From NCBI RefSeq assembly GCF_018449515.1, contig NZ_JAAVUQ010000002.1, forward strand, positions 1 through 64,000: a stretch of 64,000 bases of DNA. Direction: 5' to 3'. Below the pieces are notes generated by a model. The model saw only the letters and a list, made by a program, of their open reading frames with translations. It had not been told where the DNA came from and did not search any database. The stretch is from Caballeronia sp. dw_19. GTDB lineage: Bacteria; Pseudomonadota; Gammaproteobacteria; Burkholderiales; Burkholderiaceae. Below, one piece after another: positions 59,096 to 64,000 of this stretch; the stretch's first letter is position 1, and every line of letters starts with the position of its first letter. A program made the position numbers and the translations under genes.

Positions 59096-62045
59096 TGAGA
59101 GCGTCACCCGGGTAACAGCCGACGCGAGCGGCTACCGGTCTGAACTGGATTCGGCCCGCAAGTCTGCGACCGCGTTCATGCAGACGCAGGACCAGGCCGC
59201 GCAGCGTGTTGCCGTTGCTCAGCAGGCCATCGCGGAGGCCGCCTCGAATGGCAGCAAGGCCAGCGCCAGCGCGATCAACTCGTTTGTATCGTCGCTCACA
59301 CGTGCGGCCGATACTGCTGGGAAGACTCGGTCTGAATTGCTCGAGCTGAAGGCTGCGCAACTCGGCGTGTCCGACGCGGCGGCGGCATCGATTGCGAAAT
59401 TGAAGGCGGTCGAAGAAGCGTCGAACTCGAACGGCGAGGCGATGCACAGCTTTTCCCTCGGGTCGAGCGCTGCACGCAAAGAGTTGATCGTACTCGCGCA
59501 CGAGGCGGCAACCGGGTCATGGAAAAACTTCGGCGGATCGCTGCTCGTTCTCGGCGAGCGCACCGACGCGCTGACGTTACTGTTGAGCCCGCTGGGTCTC
59601 GGTCTTGGCGCCGCCGCAGCGGCAACAGCGGGTTTCATTTATGAGGTCGTTAAGGGCGCGTCGTCTCTTGGCGACCTGGGGCATCAAGCTCAGTTGACGA
59701 ATGGCTACCTTGGCCTGACGACAGATCAGCTCGGACAGATGTCCGTGCAGATTGCTGGCACCTCGCAGTCGATCACCTCCGTACAGGCCGCCATGACCGC
59801 GCTCGTATCTAGCGGGCAAATAGCAGCCGACCAGTTGAGTCTTGCAACAAAGGTGACCGCCGAGTTCGCCAACGATACTGGCGTCTCCGCTGAAAAAGCC
59901 GCGGAGTCCATGATCCGATTCGCGGAGGACCCGCAGAAGGCGCTTCAGGATCTCCAGAGCCAATATCACACGTTCTCCGCATCGCAAGTCGACGTCATCG
60001 AGAACTACATCAAGACGGGCGATAGTGCTGCTGCGTATAAGGCCATCTTGCAAGGCATGGATGAGGCGCACGACCGGTTCAAGGCCAATGCCCAAGAGAA
60101 CATCGGCGTCGTCCAAAAGATGTGGCAATTGCTGAAGGCTGACGTGATCGACACGATCAACCACATCAGCCAGATAGGTGTTGCGACGACTGAATCGCAG
60201 AAGCTTGCCGACGCCATTGAGCGGCAAGCGAAGGCGCAGCGTGATCTCGCACAGGCGAAGGCGATGCCGTTCGGGAACACGCTGTCCGCGCAAGCTGAAT
60301 TGGACGCGGCGAACGCGCAAGTGGCCGCCCAGCAGAAGATCCAAGCGGCGCAGCAGAAAACCGCCGATGCTCAAGCGAAGCGCGCTGCCGGCGGCGATGC
60401 CGCAGTTGCCGTCAACAGCTATATCAATGATCCGAAATATGCCACTCCGCTTCAGCAGCGAACGCTTGCCATACAGAGTGAGAACGCTGCGTATGCCAAG
60501 GCGACGAAAGACGTCGACCAGACCTCCGCGGATTTCGTCGCTGCTGAGAAGCGGCATGCAGACAATCTGACCGAGATCGACAAGCAATACGCCAACCGCA
60601 ATGGATCGAAGGCGGCGGCGAGTGCGGCCGCAGCTGCGGCACAGAATGCAATTAATGCGCAACTGACCGCGCTCGATGCACAGCAACACGCCATCACCAA
60701 AGGCCTTTCCACAACTATCGATCACATCAAGAGCCTGCAGCAGCAGGGCGTTATCACGCAGGCCGACGCGCTTCAACAGGAGCATGATGCGCGCGCGAAG
60801 GCGCTTCAGGACCAATTGGCAATCGAGAAGCAGGAGGTCGACATCGCCACTGGGAAGAAGCAAAAATCCGCGATGGAGAAATATGCCGGCGAGGTAAAGG
60901 CCACCCAAGCGGCGATGGTGGCAAACGACCAGCAATACACAGACGATTCAAAGAAGTTGCAGGACAAGCGCAAGGCAGATCTTGACGTCCTCACAGCAGC
61001 TCTGACTCAGCAACTCGCGACGCAGCAAGCCGCTGCTGATGCGCAGTTAGCCGGCCTCAGCTTGGGCAGCAACGACAAAGCGGATTTCGATAGGCAGCTC
61101 GCCATCCGCCAGGACTATGACAATAAGGTTGCTGCGTTGGCGAAGGCAGAGACTGAAAACAAGATTGACCCGCAACAACACGCCTTGGAGCTCGCCGCCA
61201 CGCAGGACTATTACGATAAATCGATCGCAATCGCTCAGCAATCCTCCGCAGACATCGGTGCGGCCAATGCCGACTGGACGACGGGCGCGCTGCGCTCCAT
61301 CGCCAATTACAGCGACCAAGCGAACAACGTGGCCGCATCGACAGCATCGGCGTTCGCCGATTCGTTCCGCGGCATGGAAGACGCGTTCGCAACGTTCGTG
61401 ACAACCGGGAAATTGAGTTTCACGAGCCTCGCGACGAGCGTGATTTCTGACATCGCCCGGATGCAGGCCCGTGCAGCTATTTCAGGGCTTTTCAATTTTG
61501 CGTCGTCAGCCATTTCCTCATATTTCTCGCCGACTTCATCGTCTGCCGGTCTCGGCCTATCGGGCGCGAGCACGCTGAGCGGCGCGTCCGCCGACTATAG
61601 CGGCGGCGTCAGCCCATATTCATTTCATCTAGCGGCCGGCGGCGCTATCTCAGGTCCGGGCACGTCGACCAGCGACAGCATTCCGATCCTCGCAAGCAAC
61701 GGCGAAGGCATGCTCAATGCGCGCGCCATGCAGAAGATAGGAGTCCCCGCGCTCAACGCGATGAACAGCGGCAATTTTCACGGAATGCTGCGTTTCGCCA
61801 ACGGCGGCGCAATAGGTTCGGTTGCATCCAGTTCGTCCACAGGTGGTGGCGTCGAGGTGAACCTGTATGGCGCACCGGAAGGCACGAAAGTTCAGCAGTC
61901 GCGCGGTCCGAACGGCGGCCTGAAACTCGACGTGATCATGGAGCAAGTCGACCAGTACATGGCGAAGGGCGTTCTATCAGGCAAGACGAAGCATGCCCAG
62001 GCCACGCAGAAGCAATATGGATTGAATCGAATGGTGGGGGTTTAA
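59088..62045 (+). CDS. Tail tape measure protein
   Basis: The GTG start gives 985 residues. The long Ala/Gln-rich helical body includes STTIDHIKSLQQQGVITQAD. Two hydrophobic stretches (AAAATAGFIYEVVKG near 185; the AAISGLFNFASSAIS region near 805) and a C-terminal lambda-gpH-like region (GMEDAFATFVTTGKLSFTSL) are visible. It sets tail length: at about 0.15 nm per residue the tail would be near 150 nm, a siphovirus value. Confidence 0.92.
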   Translation: MSNESVTRVTADASGYRSELDSARKSATAFMQTQDQAAQRVAVAQQAIAEAASNGSKASASAINSFVSSLTRAADTAGKTRSELLELKAAQLGVSDAAAASIAKLKAVEEASNSNGEAMHSFSLGSSAARKELIVLAHEAATGSWKNFGGSLLVLGERTDALTLLLSPLGLGLGAAAAATAGFIYEVVKGASSLGDLGHQAQLTNGYLGLTTDQLGQMSVQIAGTSQSITSVQAAMTALVSSGQIAADQLSLATKVTAEFANDTGVSAEKAAESMIRFAEDPQKALQDLQSQYHTFSASQVDVIENYIKTGDSAAAYKAILQGMDEAHDRFKANAQENIGVVQKMWQLLKADVIDTINHISQIGVATTESQKLADAIERQAKAQRDLAQAKAMPFGNTLSAQAELDAANAQVAAQQKIQAAQQKTADAQAKRAAGGDAAVAVNSYINDPKYATPLQQRTLAIQSENAAYAKATKDVDQTSADFVAAEKRHADNLTEIDKQYANRNGSKAAASAAAAAAQNAINAQLTALDAQQHAITKGLSTTIDHIKSLQQQGVITQADALQQEHDARAKALQDQLAIEKQEVDIATGKKQKSAMEKYAGEVKATQAAMVANDQQYTDDSKKLQDKRKADLDVLTAALTQQLATQQAAADAQLAGLSLGSNDKADFDRQLAIRQDYDNKVAALAKAETENKIDPQQHALELAATQDYYDKSIAIAQQSSADIGAANADWTTGALRSIANYSDQANNVAASTASAFADSFRGMEDAFATFVTTGKLSFTSLATSVISDIARMQARAAISGLFNFASSAISSYFSPTSSSAGLGLSGASTLSGASADYSGGVSPYSFHLAAGGAISGPGTSTSDSIPILASNGEGMLNARAMQKIGVPALNAMNSGNFHGMLRFANGGAIGSVASSSSTGGGVEVNLYGAPEGTKVQQSRGPNGGLKLDVIMEQVDQYMAKGVLSGKTKHAQATQKQYGLNRMVGV

Positions 62046-62545
62046 TGGCTGATTTACCAGTATGGCCGGCCGTGCTTCCCGCGCCGAGCCCAGACGGCTA
62101 CTCCATCACCCCCGTGACCGCCTATGCGCGCACGGACATGGACAATGGGACCGCACGGCAGCGGCGGCGATTCACGCGCACCCCGTCATACATTGCTGTT
62201 TCGTGGATGCTGACGCAAGAGCAATTTGCCGTGTTCGAGGGCTTCATTGCGTATGAGATCGGGCTTGGTGCCAACTGGTTTCAAACGCGCCTCCTAAATG
62301 GCTTGGGGATGAATCCGGTGCAAGCCCGGTTCATGGAAGATCCGCCGTACAAGGTCGCCACCCAGGGCAGCACGGGGTTAATCGTGCAGGTGACCGCGAC
62401 GCTGGAAGTGAAGTCGCTTCCAGTGGTGACTAAAGATCAATACGACGTCATCAAGACGTACACGCCAGACGAGATTACGCAGATCTCTGACCCGCTTCAC
62501 CAGGTCGTCCATGTCGAGTTGCCCGGCCCGTCGAGGTGGAATTGA
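62045..62545 (+). CDS. Minor tail protein (gpM-like)
   Basis: The 166-residue protein LPVWPAVLPAPSPDGYSITP has a beta-rich layout with RRRFTRTPSYIAVSWMLT and EDPPYKVATQGSTGL. It is a distal tail protein following the tape measure. The exact subfamily is uncertain. It overlaps both neighbours by one base. Confidence 0.8.
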   Translation: MADLPVWPAVLPAPSPDGYSITPVTAYARTDMDNGTARQRRRFTRTPSYIAVSWMLTQEQFAVFEGFIAYEIGLGANWFQTRLLNGLGMNPVQARFMEDPPYKVATQGSTGLIVQVTATLEVKSLPVVTKDQYDVIKTYTPDEITQISDPLHQVVHVELPGPSRWN

Positions 62546-63084
62546 TGGCGACCATTACCGAAGCACTTGCTGAGGTTTATGCCAGCAACCCGCAGGATGA
62601 AGTTGTGCTCGACACGCTGGAATTGAGGCACCCGGCATTCATTGACGATGAAGGTAACCCGGCGCCGATTCGCGTTGTGGCAGACCACGCCAACCTGACT
62701 GCGACACTCGAATCGGACGCGCCTCTGAATGCATCGCAGACCGTGACGTTTATCGCGATGGCATTCCAGTTTTCGCTTCCATCCATGGAAGACGGACAGG
62801 CGCCGCAGATTGACATCACTCTCGATGACGTTAGCGCGGACATCATTGGTCACCTGGAAAGCGCTGTGACGCAGACAGCGCAAATCGAATGCACGCATCG
62901 CCGGTTCCTCGCATCGAACCCGGCCGCTGGCCCACAGGACGGCGAGCCTCTCACGCTTTACATCGCCAGTGCGACGGCCAACATTACCCAAGTGACGGCA
63001 TCGGCGACGCTGACCGACATTTATAACAAGGCGTTTCCGTCACGGGTTTACACGCCCAATGACTTCCCCGGGCTCGTGCGATGA
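62545..63084 (+). CDS. DUF1833 minor tail protein (gpL-like position)
   Basis: The ATG at 62545 overlaps the previous stop; GAGGTGGA precedes. The 179-residue protein VYASNPQDEVVLDTLELRHP and FQFSLPSMEDGQAPQIDITL, then YNKAFPSRVYTPNDFPGL, is the DUF1833 pattern of tail-tip proteins. Confidence 0.82.
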   Translation: MATITEALAEVYASNPQDEVVLDTLELRHPAFIDDEGNPAPIRVVADHANLTATLESDAPLNASQTVTFIAMAFQFSLPSMEDGQAPQIDITLDDVSADIIGHLESAVTQTAQIECTHRRFLASNPAAGPQDGEPLTLYIASATANITQVTASATLTDIYNKAFPSRVYTPNDFPGLVR

Positions 63085-63473
63085 ATGCCTCCGAAACGAA
63101 TGCATATATCGGGCTTCCATGGGTAGACGGTGCGCGCGGTCCTGACGCGTTTGATTGCTGGGGCTTGCTGCGATGGGTTGAGGATAAGCATTTCGGCTTA
63201 GTTCTACCCGAGCTTCCCGCGCTGCCTGACGAGACGCGCAATTTGTATCGTGCACAGATCGAGATGGGCGCGTGGACTGTCATTGATCGGCCGGTGCACG
63301 GTAGTGGCGCGCTGCTGCGCGGCGGCGATCGTCCGCACGTCGGCGTTTATCTGGATATTGACGGCGGCGGAGTGCTTCACGCTCAAGAGCGTGTCGGTGT
63401 CGTTTTCACCGCTAAACAACAACTTCGAATGGTGGGGTATCCGCGTGCTAGCTGGTACAGCTTCTCCGTATAA
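63081..63473 (+). CDS. NlpC/P60-type tail assembly protein (gpK-like)
   Basis: The 130-residue protein YIGLPWVDGARGPDAFDCWG contains the catalytic Cys. RPHVGVYLDIDGGGVLHAQE supplies His residues. These peptidases cut peptidoglycan during entry. It overlaps the J gene by 29 bases. Confidence 0.85.
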   Translation: MNASETNAYIGLPWVDGARGPDAFDCWGLLRWVEDKHFGLVLPELPALPDETRNLYRAQIEMGAWTVIDRPVHGSGALLRGGDRPHVGVYLDIDGGGVLHAQERVGVVFTAKQQLRMVGYPRASWYSFSV

Positions 63474-64000
63474 AGCGACGATCGTTCGCGCCGGCAATCC
63501 ATACTGCCACGCGCTCGACCGTCAAATCTACGCACTCGATGAGCCGGTGGCTCCTCGTGTCTGGGCGCAGCGTGTTGGCATTGATACACAGCGCTCAATG
63601 TTGTGCGTGAACGGTGACTATTGGCTTCGTCAAGACTGGGATCGCGAGCTACCCCATGGTGCGATCGCGGCGTTTATTCCAGTCCCGGCGGGGGGCGGCG
63701 GCTCGAATCCATTGAATGCCGTATTGCTGATCGCAGTTGCGATCGCGTCCGCTTATACCGCTGGTGCGGTGGGGGCCGCTTATGGCGCCGCATATGGCGC
63801 TGCGGCCGGGGCAGCGGTAGGCGTCGCCGGGAGTTTGCTCGTCAATGCAATTGTTCCGATCTCAGCAGTCGGAACGAGCGTAACCGGTGCGTCGACGAGC
63901 CCAACCTATTCGCTCCAGGCCAGCGGCAACACCGCCCGGTTGCTCGAGTCGATCCCGGTGGTGTACGGGCGCTTAAACACCGTGCCAGACCTGGCTGCTC
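63445..64000 (+). CDS. Host specificity protein J, N-terminal part (runs off window)
   Basis: The GTG at 63445 with GGTGGGG upstream opens a frame that stays open to the window end. LAGTASPYKATIVRAGNPYC, then a Gly/Ala-rich membrane-like hairpin (AYTAGAVGAAYGAAYGAAAG), then ESIPVVYGRLNTVPDLAA. The last is the N-terminal pattern of lambda-J-type tail tips. The gpI-like hydrophobic hairpin appears fused to J. Only about 185 residues are visible. Confidence 0.8.
   Translation, partial: MLAGTASPYKATIVRAGNPYCHALDRQIYALDEPVAPRVWAQRVGIDTQRSMLCVNGDYWLRQDWDRELPHGAIAAFIPVPAGGGGSNPLNAVLLIAVAIASAYTAGAVGAAYGAAYGAAAGAAVGVAGSLLVNAIVPISAVGTSVTGASTSPTYSLQASGNTARLLESIPVVYGRLNTVPDLAA

Noticed and set aside
59577..60935. 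Leftward 452-codon open frame in the tape measure region
   Set aside because: Shadow of the tape measure gene; Leu/Arg-rich with no family pattern.

Overview
The window looks like the chromosome of a high-GC beta-proteobacterium of the Burkholderia / Paraburkholderia / Caballeronia group. The grounds are a trimeric Burkholderia-type porin, paired LysR regulators, an aspartate aminotransferase/decarboxylase and Burkholderia-like phage genes. The first 29.5 kb is host chromosome. The remaining 34.4 kb is the left part of a siphovirus-type prophage that runs off the right edge of the window.

Host part. After a short field of degenerate repeats (1-224) come two small unknown genes, a YciI-like and a VOC protein. 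Next is a catabolic island (2084-14694) that matches the hmf (furan acid) pathway: hmfF-hmfG (UbiD-type decarboxylase and UbiX-type prenyl-FMN maker), hmfA-B-C (molybdenum furoyl-CoA dehydrogenase), hmfD (furoyl-CoA ligase), hmfE (enoyl-CoA hydratase-fold hydrolase) and an MFS transporter. Two sister LysR regulators flank it. The genes from hmfF to hmfE overlap or nearly touch, so they are one operon: 2,5-furandicarboxylate to 2-furoate to furoyl-CoA to 2-oxoglutaroyl-CoA to 2-oxoglutarate. To the right are a RibD/DHFR-like protein, an ArsR regulator with an old-yellow-enzyme reductase, a class II UvrA lacking the UvrB-binding domain, aspartate 4-decarboxylase, a porin with a TTG start, motAB behind a good FliA-type promoter, a DHA2-type drug exporter, and a response regulator whose C-terminal half is gone.

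Prophage part. A tyrosine integrase lies directly against the broken response-regulator gene, so attL is at about 29,560-29,613. Leftward early genes (39285 to 29614) form a tightly overlapping operon: small membrane proteins, a nearly complete PRTRC cassette (E, C, F, B, A and ThiF, resembling a ubiquitin-like conjugation set), HNH and J-domain proteins, excisionase and integrase. An immunity region (39.3-42.8 kb) holds a LexA-type repressor and a YdaS/Cro-type regulator. Both promoters, pL and pR, carry copies of one 18-bp operator, and the Cro-type gene appears leaderless. Between repressor and pL is a sparse 1.7 kb with a row of intrinsic terminators, a 26-residue hydrophobic peptide and a lipoprotein. 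Rightward genes run from CII-like regulator and replication initiator (with an iteron origin inside it) through nuclease and zinc-binding accessory genes. After a terminator come the HK97/lambda-type late genes: HNH, terminase, portal, ClpP-like protease, capsid, connectors, tail tube, G/GT chaperones with a canonical -1 frameshift, tape measure, distal tail proteins and the start of the host-specificity protein J. Lysis genes, tail fibres and attR are not in the window.

Most noteworthy are the PRTRC ubiquitin-like module inside a siphophage early operon, the replication origin embedded in the initiator gene with repeats kept in two reading frames, the shared operator set with a leaderless Cro, and the terminator row around a tiny membrane peptide.
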